Source: Winogradskyella sp.
Lineage (GTDB): Bacteria; Bacteroidota; Bacteroidia; Flavobacteriales; Flavobacteriaceae
Assembly: GCF_013213835.1 (NCBI RefSeq)
Contig: NZ_JABSSU010000010.1
Span: 29,933-93,932 of the forward strand
Reading direction: 5' to 3'
Length of the DNA: 64,000 nucleotides
In this document: positions 9,901 through 19,200 of the stretch, piece after piece
How positions within the stretch are numbered: the first letter of the stretch is position 1
How the letters are laid out: each line of letters starts with the position of its first letter
Notes under the pieces: generated by a model
Told to the model about the DNA's origin: nothing
The model's database searches: none
What the model saw: the letters and a program-made list of their open reading frames with translations, nothing else
Made by a program: the position numbers and the translations under genes

Positions 9901-10862
9901 AGGTAATCTTTACTTTTTGCATACTCAGGATGTACAAAAATTGCATGATGTTTTCCTTGAATTTCTTGTAAGCTATATCCCATTAAATCTAGGAACAGTT
10001 GATTAGCCGTTAAAATATTCCCCTCTAGATCAAATTCAATTGCTGCATTAGATCTATTGATAGCCTCAATTCTATTTTCAACTTCAATTGAAAGTTGTTC
10101 TGTTTTGGCTCTATCAATAACTGCATGTATTGAAATTCCAAGTCCTTTTTCAATTTCTTCTAAATATCTTACCTCTAATGGAGAAAGAGAAGATGTAAAT
10201 CCCATTTCTACGATTGCTACAACCGCTTTATTGTGTAAAATTGGGAATACAACAATTTGTTCTGGTGGAGTTGTTCCAACACCTGATTGTATGCTAATAT
10301 ATTCTTTAGGTACATTGGTAATTCGTATTGCTTTCTTTTCTAACGCTACTTGTCCAACAATGCCTTCACCTAAATTAAATTTAGTTTTAACTGATTTTCT
10401 ATCATTAAAAGCATAGGAGGCTTTGAGTACCATGACATCATCATCGTCATCAACATTTGAAAAGAGACTCTCATTAATATAAAATGCCCCAATGCCTGCA
10501 TTTAGTTGAGCACTAAGAATTGATATAATTTTTTCACTAATAATTTGAATATTATCAAGTCCATTAGTTTGATCAAATAATTCGGCTAAATGACTTTTTA
10601 ACCAGTTTCTGTCATATACTTCCTTATTTAATTTATCAAGTCTATTTACTTTTATTTGAGCATTAAGCCACAGAATAAAGAATGTCACTGTGATAACTAG
10701 AGATATAATTGCAGGAATAATTCCGATTGAATTGAATAACCAAGTTGAAAGTAAGGAAGCGATTATAGCAAATGATGCTCCTGCTGCACTGTATAGTAGA
10801 AGTCTTTTAGTTTTAGCTTCTGACCTTTTTAAATCTTCATCTTTTTGAAATGAACTATTCAT
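6981..10862 (-). CDS. giant hybrid histidine kinase: TM - GAF - PAS - PAS - coiled coil - kinase - three receivers
   Basis: 1293 residues. Two membrane helices lie at about 22-70 with almost no periplasmic loop between them. A GAF domain (about 90-235) includes LGEGIVGQVA. Two PAS domains follow (about 255-375 and 380-500) that are clearly duplicates: both open with EAINRSNA and hold FDLEGNI, LMGY, GKHH and a DITES end. A long Glu/Gln-rich coiled coil (about 505-615) precedes HisKA (FLANMSHELRTPLNS) and HATPase (LLSNAFKFTPENG, KDSGIGIPED, GGTGLGLSIS). Three receivers follow, each with its own acidic pocket and Asp: SIILDMKLP, LIILDIGLPDVDG and AVLMDIMMPEMDG. The coiled coil just before the kinase is the sort of region that CheR/CheB could modify. 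It is first gene of the cheR-cheB operon; the 781-base gap upstream must hold its promoter. Confidence 0.95.
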   Translation of the reverse strand: MNSSFQKDEDLKRSEAKTKRLLLYSAAGASFAIIASLLSTWLFNSIGIIPAIISLVITVTFFILWLNAQIKVNRLDKLNKEVYDRNWLKSHLAELFDQTNGLDNIQIISEKIISILSAQLNAGIGAFYINESLFSNVDDDDDVMVLKASYAFNDRKSVKTKFNLGEGIVGQVALEKKAIRITNVPKEYISIQSGVGTTPPEQIVVFPILHNKAVVAIVEMGFTSSLSPLEVRYLEEIEKGLGISIHAVIDRAKTEQLSIEVENRIEAINRSNAAIEFDLEGNILTANQLFLDLMGYSLQEIQGKHHAIFVHPEYAKSKDYLKFWKELAKGAFKTDEFTRYSKTGNEIFIHGSYNPLIGSDGKPYRIMKIATDITESVEQQRKAAQLSVEINNQMEAINRSNAVIEFDLEGNIQRANDIFLNLMGYTLDEIVGKHHSIFVDKTYAKSEEYKAFWESFRDGEFRTAEFERFTKKGESVWIKGNYNPILDLKGNAYKILKIVTDITESKRQQVALNSANEKLQEQEQELRVQNEELTEQTQALQASEEELRVQQEELAQVNAELEEKASLLEEKNQSVQEQNAALKQAREALGIKAKELENSSKYKSEFLANMSHELRTPLNSILILSKLLIDNKDENLTEKQIEFANVIQKSGSDLLTLINEVLDLAKVESGKIEFEIEQHQINKLANDIEMSFKAIADDNKIDFVLHYDDSLPEHISTDKLRLDQVLRNLLSNAFKFTPENGTIDLSFKQTLSSPRFYQKQLLKNETVLEISVKDSGIGIPEDKHNTVFQAFKQADGSTQRKYGGTGLGLSISKELIEMLGGEIHLESDLGKGATFTIYLPFENQKQEKSSEEKTNADDIIKGLLNDSEEQVEEHSTFGGLGQTYEPIIADDRNIISDAEKSVLIVEDDIQIAKTLLDFARRKGFAGIVVNDGELALKYVEAYQPKSIILDMKLPSLNGWDVLKMLKNSPYKNIPVHVMSGMDKSQLGLDLGAVDYLVKPISAETLDNVFDNMKLNTSKDSKHVLVIEDDKVQNLTIQDIIKKKNLNSTSAFSGKEALEFLKKNKTDLIILDIGLPDVDGISLLNKIRDNQSEIPVIVFTARDLSKKEISQIQKHKETSVVLKSKESYSRLLEETELFMHQIDKSQDDIKINANRPQLSSQQLSDADSLEGRKVLMVDDDMRNIYALQTILEDQGIETVVATNGFEAIEAMQDHKDVEAVLMDIMMPEMDGYEATKKIREMGYEDLPIIALTAKAMKGDREKTLEAGLSDYMSKPLDVDKLLSLLRVWLYRETV

Positions 10863-11643
10863 GATAGTAGGTGTTTATTTTTTTTGGAAAAAAATTTTAG
10901 AATTTTCATTAAATAAAGGTGTCGAAGAAGTATAATTAAGAGACTTTATTTTCACCGTTTTAATCTAATCCTTCTTCCAAGATAGATACTTTTACAACTA
11001 CAAAAAAAGATTTAATAATCTTAACACGTTTTAACCAGATTATTTTAACATAGGATAATTTTTTAAGGCAATTTTTAGCCATTTTTGGTTAAAAAAATAG
11101 ATTAAGTGTAATATTTTACCGTTTAAAAGCGTAATTTTTTAGGTTTTAGGGTGGTCTTAGTTGTGTTCTAAACGGCATTGTTTTTTAAACTTTGAATGCA
11201 GATTGTAGACTTAATTTGCTATCAAGTTTTTAATCAATTTCTAAAGTATATTTCGGTGATACTAAAGTGTTGAAATTCAAACTAGGCAACCTCAAAATAA
11301 TCTTAATCCTTTTTTGTTATGCTCACAACATTTAGATCTTGGTTTTGTTCGCTATGAGTTCAAAATCTGTAACAGTTATTATATGCTCAATTCATGAACT
11401 ATAGGTCATTTTGAAGCTTAGATAGTTTTTAAAATTGTGTTTACTCTTTTATGTATTCTATTTTATCATAAGTCAACTTTTTAAAATTGAAATTCATCTA
11501 CTTTCGTAAAATAATCAGACAAAGTGTTTTATTTTATCGTTAAAAGTTCGCTTTTCGATAATACTTGAGGAATGTAATGTTGTGGAATGTCAGATTTAAA
11601 TATCAAGAAATTCTTTAATAATCAATTCAATTCCATATAAGTT
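10863..11643. other. 781-base AT-rich intergenic region between divergent genes
   Basis: This is the longest gene-free stretch in the window. It separates the hybrid kinase operon (minus) from the giant surface-protein gene (plus) and must hold both promoters. I found no reading frame with gene-like character, no tRNA and no tandem repeat. A near-consensus Bacteroidota element TACTTTCG is at about 11501-11508 in plus orientation, which would give a leader of about 130 bases for the surface protein. A 9-bp inverted repeat (TTTTAACCA at 11029-11037, TGGTTAAAA at 11086-11094) is present but its loop is long. The size may reflect complex control of the surface protein, or decay. Confidence 0.5.
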
Positions 11644-13167
11644 ATGAAGTCACTTTACGCTAAGCTGATCTATAAAAATGTATGTATTTTTACGTTTGTA
11701 GCTTTCCTATTTAATTTTAATGTAGTCGCCCAAACCTTAACCACTCAAAATGGTGGTCAAACAGGTACTTCTGGTACCAACTGGAGTATTTCAGGAACCA
11801 CACTTACGGTAACCGGAACAGCCAGTATAGATGCCTCAACTGTTGAAACAGCACTTGGTAATGGTTCCTTAACGATAGTAGGTAATACCACAGATTTCGA
11901 TGTGACGATTAGCGAAAGTATTATATCAAGCACTGCGGGTAATGGATTGACCATCGGTAATGATGGGGATACTGGACAGATTCGCATCAACCAAAGTGTA
12001 ACAATAGCTGGTGCTATTACTTTTAATGGTGGTTATGTTTATACTTTAGCAGACGTTGAGTCTACACAAAGCGGGGCAGATATAATACTTAAAGCTTCAG
12101 AAAATGTGCCAGGTTCTAATTTATCTAATGGCTGGATTATTTTCACCAATTTAGTTGATGTTACAACAACTAATAGCGACATTATTATATGGAGTAATGC
12201 GGCTAATAGAACCTCTGGTCAAGCCAACAATGAAGTTGTCCTCCAAGGAAATAATATTCTTAGTACATCTGGTGGGAAAATAGTGATTGCTGGTGGACTG
12301 GACGATGGCAGCAATGGTGGTACTGCAGCAGATGGCATTCCTGACGGTTATGCCTACAGAGGTAGTTATACTGGTGAAGCAGTTGATATTCGTGCCAATG
12401 TTACCATAGACTCCGATGGTGGTGAGATTATTATTAGAGGACAACAAAATGGAGCAGACACGGCTGTAAGGAGTGATAATACATTTAATATCAATAATGC
12501 AGGCGCCGTAACGATTGATGGTAAAAATACCGGAATCTATTCAGTGCTCTTCGGAATTGCAAACCTAAATGTGAGCAACGCAAATGCCTCTTTAACCCTG
12601 AATGGAACGACCAGTATTGCTGCTTTAGGGTTACTAACGGTGACCACACAAGGTGGTGATGTGCTATTTGCATCTAATGTAGACGACGCAACAGATGGCG
12701 AGACTACAGTCAATGGATTTATAAGAATGAATGCCGGCTTGTCCATAACTACCAATGGTGGTGATATTACTTTGGGTGGCGAAAACGCTTCAGCAACTGG
12801 CTACGCTATGGGATCCTCTAATGGTTCATTAACAGAAGGTATCCGTGTAGATGTCAGTAATAATCTTAATTCTGGAGGAGGTAGCATTAGCTTAAAAGGA
12901 AAAAGTTATGCTGCTTCAGTTGGTGCTGCAACAGGTGCCGCGGGTGTGATGTTTTTCAATGTTATTTCTGGAGTTGTTAATAGTGGTACAGGAACAATAC
13001 TATTAGATGGCTATAGTCAAACATCAGCTGGCAATGCTATAGCTGGAATTCTATGGTGGAATAACTCAACCGCAAGTGATTTTACTATCCAATCGGCAAA
13101 TACCAATGCCAATGCATTACCATCAACGGCTTTTCTGCAGGCATCTCAGGGCAAGCTTATGGTATAG
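11644..13167 (+). CDS. N-terminal fragment of giant T9SS-secreted surface protein (split by frameshift)
   Basis: 507 residues. An N-terminal signal peptide is visible (IYKNVCIFTFVAFLFNFNVVAQ, cut probably after VVAQ). The rest is Gly/Asn/Thr/Ser-rich with strand-turn repeats such as TTNGGDITLGG, SGGGSISLKG and GTGTILLDG, typical of right-handed beta-helix adhesins. Only the last 17 or so residues (after NTNANA) break this style before a stop at 13165-13167. The adjoining frame takes up the same style exactly from 13116 (ITINGFSAGISGQAYG), so the true product was a single protein of about 2,720 residues with the next entry. As it stands this fragment has a signal peptide but no sorting domain, so it would be released to the periplasm and not exported by T9SS. 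Confidence 0.75.
   Translation: MKSLYAKLIYKNVCIFTFVAFLFNFNVVAQTLTTQNGGQTGTSGTNWSISGTTLTVTGTASIDASTVETALGNGSLTIVGNTTDFDVTISESIISSTAGNGLTIGNDGDTGQIRINQSVTIAGAITFNGGYVYTLADVESTQSGADIILKASENVPGSNLSNGWIIFTNLVDVTTTNSDIIIWSNAANRTSGQANNEVVLQGNNILSTSGGKIVIAGGLDDGSNGGTAADGIPDGYAYRGSYTGEAVDIRANVTIDSDGGEIIIRGQQNGADTAVRSDNTFNINNAGAVTIDGKNTGIYSVLFGIANLNVSNANASLTLNGTTSIAALGLLTVTTQGGDVLFASNVDDATDGETTVNGFIRMNAGLSITTNGGDITLGGENASATGYAMGSSNGSLTEGIRVDVSNNLNSGGGSISLKGKSYAASVGAATGAAGVMFFNVISGVVNSGTGTILLDGYSQTSAGNAIAGILWWNNSTASDFTIQSANTNANALPSTAFLQASQGKLMV
13114..13118 (+). other. single-base frameshift junction
   Basis: Upstream frame ends its native-style sequence with codons for NTNANA; the frame one base back (re-reading base 13116) continues with ITINGFSAGISG. 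Restoring one A in GCATTACC to give GCAATTACC fuses the two halves without any junk residues. No slippery heptamer of the form X XXY YYZ and no strong downstream hairpin is apparent, so programmed frameshifting is not favoured; a real deletion or a read error are the alternatives. Confidence 0.7.
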
Positions 13168-13226
13168 AAGTAGAAGGCTTAAATACACTCAATGTTTTTG
13201 CGACCGCTTCTGGCGGCGGTATAACT

Positions 13227-16200
13227 GTGAATACTGGTAATTCTAGAGCTAGTTTTTATGATGCCGTTTTTAGAGGACCTACAAACATTTTGGCGGTTGA
13301 TGGGCCAATAGCCTTAAAAGGTGGGCAACTTGGTGGTGTAGCCAACGGACGTCTATTTCTGAATAATGATCTTTATGTAGGATCTAAAGCAGCGACAGCA
13401 ATCACCACAAGTAATAGCGCCATTAATATAGAGTTTGATGAATACGACTTTGCCAGTGGTGCTAAACCTCAAATTGCAACAACTGGTGCGGTCTCTTGGT
13501 TATCTGGTTCAAGTGATAGTTTTACAAGTGATATGTCTACAGGCAGCTTCAATTGGAATCAAAACAGCCAAATCATGTCGGCTTTAACCATTGGTAAATC
13601 TACAAACACTGAAACTATTGTACATGAGACGACGGCTATTACAGTTAATGGGCCGATATCAGTTTATGGTGGATCCATTCAGATAAATCAAGCCATGTCC
13701 GCTGTTGGGAATATTTTATTAGATGGCGACACAGGGAGCTTCTTAAGTCAAAATACAATAGGAGTTGATATTGGAGCTAATATTTCTACTTCAAGTAACG
13801 GTAACATTACCATTTTAGCTCGTGGAGGTAATACAACTAGTCAGGGTCAAAGACATGGTGTTAATATTGGCAATTACCAAATAGAGGCCGGTGGAACAGG
13901 TGATATAACCATCACAGGATATGGTGGTTTATCTAACAATGGTGTTAATGGCAGTTGCCATGGTATTAATTCAACAGATGGTGATATTATTTCTAATGGT
14001 GGAGATGTTAATTTAACAGGATTTGCTGGAGGCGCGAATTTAGGCTCTTACAGTCAGGGAATTGCTTTTGCTTCTAATGCACAAATACTTGCTGGAGGTA
14101 CTGGTACCATTACAATTGAAGGTACAGGAGGAGTGAATAACGTCATAGGGTTACGAGGTGTTGTTTTTGTAACAGGTGTTACCGTTGCGACTGATGGTGG
14201 AGATATTTCTATTACTGGATTTCATGGTGCTAATGGTTCTGATAATAGTGATGGTGTGACTTTTAGTAATACAACTATTGGAGATGATAATTCTGGGGCT
14301 ATTTCTATTGTAGGTACACCAGGTGGTGGTTCAGGAAGTGAATCTATTTTCTTAGATAATGCAACGATCGGAAGCGCTAACTATGGTGGCAATGTCCTTA
14401 TGCAAGGCGATAGTTTTGCAACCTCAAATTCCAACAGTTTAACCACAACGGGAACTGTAACGATAGAACCTTATACCAACAGTTTTTCTTCGACATTATC
14501 ATGGCCGCTGTCTAACCTTGCAGTAGGAAGCAATTTGACTGGGTTAACTATTGGTAAGTTAGCTAATGTACAAGATATTACAATTTCAAGTACTCAGTCA
14601 ATTTCAGGTCCTATTTCAATTTATGGTGGTGATATTGCACTAAGCAATACACTTACCGCGACTAGTAGTACTATTCATCTGCAAGCTACAGGAAATGTGA
14701 CGCAATCGGCCGCCATATCAGCAAATAACTTAAGCCTAGCGGGTACAGGTAATTTTATCTTACAAGATAGCGCTAACAATATAGCTACTATTGCTGGTGG
14801 TGAAAGTGGAACGCGCTTGGGAACTTTGGCATATAGAGATGCAGATGCCTTACAAATTGGTACAGTGGGTTCGCTAAGCGGATTCTTCTCTAGTGATACC
14901 ATGCTTATAGAAACTGAAAGTGGAGATGTAACGCTTGCACAGAATGTAAATACAACTTCTACCTCAGATGATGCCATTACTCTTAATGCTGGTAGAACGG
15001 AGTTGGCTGGCACAGGTACTGGTGGCGATATAATAATAAGCGGAAGTCCTACCTTAACATTTCCAAGTACAGCAAGAGCAAAATTGTTTAGTGGAAGTGA
15101 AGCGAGCTCTACAGGCTTAACAGCTTTTGTAGGTGGGTTAAGTAATGTACGCTATAATTTTGATGAAACGTCTGATTTAAGTGGTGAAGGTTTAACCGAT
15201 GATAATGCCTACGCTATCTATCGTAGTCCAGCGACATTTACTTTAAGCAGCAATGTACCAGCAGCAAATGCGGTAAATATAGATGCTAGTTCTAATATAG
15301 AATTGACTTTTGATACCACTGCAGATGGGACAACATTTAATACCACAAATGCTATTGTTCGTGGTCAGCAGTCGGGTGATATAGCTGGTGTATGGAGTGT
15401 TAACAGCAATGTAGCCACCTTTAATCCTACCTCAGATTTTACAGCAAGAGAAGTCATACATGTAGAGCTTACCAGTAATTTAGCAGGCACTAACGGGGCG
15501 ACTTTAACGGGTACCAATGCCTTTTCCTTTACGGTGGCAACCACTCCAACTAATTTAGGTGAAACAGGAACATGGGAAGCGGTGGCAGCAACCGAAGCAA
15601 ACTCCTGGAGATCTGTTGCTTACGGTAATGGGCGCTTTGTTGCGGTCGCAATTGATGGTAGTAATAGGGTGATGTATTCCGACAATGGTGTACAATGGTT
15701 TGCAGGCTCAGGCGCACCAGCTAATTTATGGCGTAAAGTCACTTATGGTAATGGACGTTTTGTAGCGGTAGCATCTTCAGGTACCAATCGTGTAATGTAC
15801 TCAGATGATGGTATCAATTGGACGGCTGTCTCTGTACCAGAGAATCTTTTTTGGTATGGTGTTACTTATGGTGAAGGGAAGTTTGTTGCGGTGGCTTATG
15901 GCGCTAACAGGGCAATGTATTCAAATGATGGTATTACCTGGATGGGAACAGACGCTGAATCCACCGAAGATTGGGTCTCTGTAACATATGGTAATGGACG
16001 ATTCGTCGCTATAGGAGATAATTCAAACGATGTCATGTATTCAGATGATGGTATTAACTGGACGGGTGCATTGGCCACTGAATTTGCAGGTTGGTGGGAT
16101 GTGACCTATGGAAATGGTCGTTTTGTAGCTGTATCATTTGACAATGCCACTAATAGTATTATGTATTCTGATGATGGCATTAATTGGTCTAATAGTTCTT

Positions 16201-19200
16201 CTAATAACAGAACATTCCTTGGTGTTACCTATGGAGGTGGGCGTTTCGTGGCAGTGGCTTATACAGGAGCCGCTAGCGGACAAGTAGTCTATTCTACAGA
16301 TGGTGTTAATTGGACTGATTCAACCTCTGCTGAAGCTAACGCATGGTATGGTGTTACTTATGGTGAAGGCAAATTTGTAGCTGTTGCAGAAACAGGAAGC
16401 AACAGAGTTATGGTGTCACAATCCGATTTTAGTTTTAGTTCTTCGACACCATTGGCTAATGCTATAAATGTGGCAGCAAACTCAAATATCGAATTAACCT
16501 TTAATTCAGAACCAGATATCTCTAGTTTTACGAGTACTAATGCTGTGGTGCGTGGTCAACAATCTGGGGATATAGCTGGAGTTTGGAGTGTTAATGGAAA
16601 TGTAGCCACTTTTAATCCTACTTCAGATTTTACAGCACAAGAAGTGATCCATGTAGAATTGAGCCCTTACATTACTAATATAGAATCAGGTACGTTATCA
16701 GACAAAGAGGCCTTTTCGTTTACCGTAGAAACTACAGATATTACCACAGGTGATACTTGGACTTCAGCATCTGCAACTGAGGCTAACGAATGGTATTCTA
16801 TTACCTATGGAGGAGGCCGATTTGTAGCAGTAGCAGTTACAGGTACCAATCGTGTGATGTATTCTGACAATGGTAGGCAGTGGTTTGCAGGCTCAGGTGC
16901 ACCAGCAAATGAGTGGCGTGAAATTACTTATGGTAATGGGCGTTTTGTAGCAGTAGGATCAAATCGTGATTCTAATAGTACCACCAATGAACGTGTGATG
17001 TACTCTGATGATGGTATCAATTGGACAGCAGTACCTACTTCAGAATATGATGAAACTCAAGATTGGTACGGTATTACCTATGGCGATGGAAAATTTGTAG
17101 CCGTAGCAAGAGAGCATAATCAAGTGATGCACTCGACCAATGGTGTCACTTGGACAGCTGAAACTGCCCATAACAGGGATTGGGTTGGGGTTACCTATGG
17201 TAATGGACGTTACGTGGCTGTAGCTTCTGGTGGTTCTAATACAAGTAAAACCATGTATTCTGATGACGGTATCAACTGGACAATGAGTACAACTACGAGT
17301 GCTAATACCTGGTGGGATGTCTCCTATGGTAATGGCCGTTTTGTGGCTGTAGCTTGGACTGGCTCAGATTCCAATCATATCATGTACTCCGATGATGGTG
17401 AAGAGTGGTTTGATTCAGCATCAAGTCCAAATAGAGATTATCAATATGTGACCTATGGCAGTGGACGTTTTATTGCGGTTGCTTGGACAGGTGCTGCTAG
17501 TGGACAAGTTGTTACTTCTACGGATGGTTCTACTTGGACAACACTTAGCTCCGCAGTAGACAATGCTTGGTATGATGTGGTTTATGGTGAAGGTCGTTTT
17601 GTAGCCGTTTCTAGTAATGGTACAGATCGTGTAATGTTATCCGCGCCAATAGACGATGCCGAGTTAAGTACTGCGGTGGCAACAGATATTACAGGCGTTT
17701 CTGCAACCCTTGGCGGAAACATTACCTATAATGGTGGTACTGCTGTAACCGATCGAGGTATTGTCTATTCTACCACAGATACCACACCAGAAATTGGTGA
17801 GCTTGGAGTAACACAAGATACTAATGGTACAGGTACAGGTGTCTTTAACGAAACGATTTCCGGTTTAACTATTAATACTGATTATTATTACCAAGCGTAT
17901 GCTATAACCTCTAAAGGCACGTTTTACGGCGGTGTAGAGACCTTTACGACTTTAGCTTGTGATGTGACTTTTGCCTATGATGCAGCAGAGTATTGTGATA
18001 ATGCTTCAGACCCAACACCGACGGTATCAGGTTTAACAGGTGGTACATTTTCGTCAACTGCTGGCCTAAGCCTTAATACTTCCACAGGTGAAATTGATAT
18101 TAGTGCTTCAACAGCAGGAACTTATACTATAACCTATACTACTACTGGTAATTGCCCAAATAGTTCTACACAGGATGTCACTATTTCAGCAATTGCTACG
18201 GTAACTTGGACGGGCGCAGAATCTTCAGACTGGAATGATCCATTAAACTGGAGTCCTAATGCAGTGCCAGGTACGTGTTCAGATATCGTTATTCCCGATG
18301 TCATAACTAAACCTGAGTTACCGGCAACGGCTTCTATAAATAACATGGAGGTTGCTGCAGGATCTAGTTTAACTGTTGATGTTGGCGAAACTTTAAATAT
18401 CTCTGGTGATTTAGATTTGCAATCAACATCTACAAGCTATTCAAGTTTATTGGTAGATGGTGCTTTAAATGTAGCTGGCAACACAACCTATAATAGATTT
18501 GTCAATTCTACAGCTTTAGGAAATGATTTAGTTTCTGCCCCGTTATCAGGTCAGACATGGGCAAGTTTCTTAAGTGCCAATGCAACACCACTTTTAGATA
18601 ATGGAACAGTATATGCGTTTGCGCCTTTTGATAAAACTACAGGTGCTTACGAGAATTATGATAATAGTACTATTGCAACTTTAACTAGCGGAATTGGTTA
18701 CAGGTCAGCCACAGAGAGTGGACAGACCTTGGCATTTACAGGTGATTTACCTGCTAATACAGTAGCAGTAGATATTATTAATTCTGGACCAGCATTTGCG
18801 AATTGGAATTTAGTAGGTAATCCTTATCCATCATATTTAAATGTTCAATCTTTTTTTAATCATGATGTTGGCAGTGGTGTAACCAATATAGATTTATTGA
18901 GTACAGGGATTAAGGCAATATATGGTCACGATGGCGATGCATCAGATGGATGGACTATTTATAATTTAGCTAATACAACACCTTCTACAGTAATTGCACC
19001 TGGTCAAGGCTTTTTTGTAAGTGCTGATGCTACATTGGTTGGGGCTCACGATTTAGAGTTTACCAAAGCGATGTGTGCTATTGGGTCGTCTGATGATTTC
19101 ATTTCAGGAAGAAATAATGACTTATCATTTTTAAAACTAAACTTGAGTGCCATAGACAAAACATATCATACTGAGTTTTATGTTAATGACGTCGCAACAT

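Noticed and set aside
4015..10862. Flagellar chemotaxis locus
   Set aside because: CheR and CheB are present, but there is no MCP, CheA, CheW or flagellar gene; the neighbours are hybrid kinases.
13105..13180. Programmed ribosomal frameshift in the surface-protein gene
   Set aside because: No X XXY YYZ slippery heptamer is found at the junction and no strong downstream structure is evident; a one-base deletion or sequencing error explains it more simply.
14675..15013. Open frame on the minus strand inside the surface-protein gene
   Set aside because: It is antisense to a well-supported domain, has low complexity and lacks any start signal; the same holds for minus frames at 11757-11990 and 12151-12447.
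15570..17640. CRISPR-like or direct-repeat array
   Set aside because: The repeats are in-frame coding blades of about 40 residues with degenerate DNA and no constant spacers.
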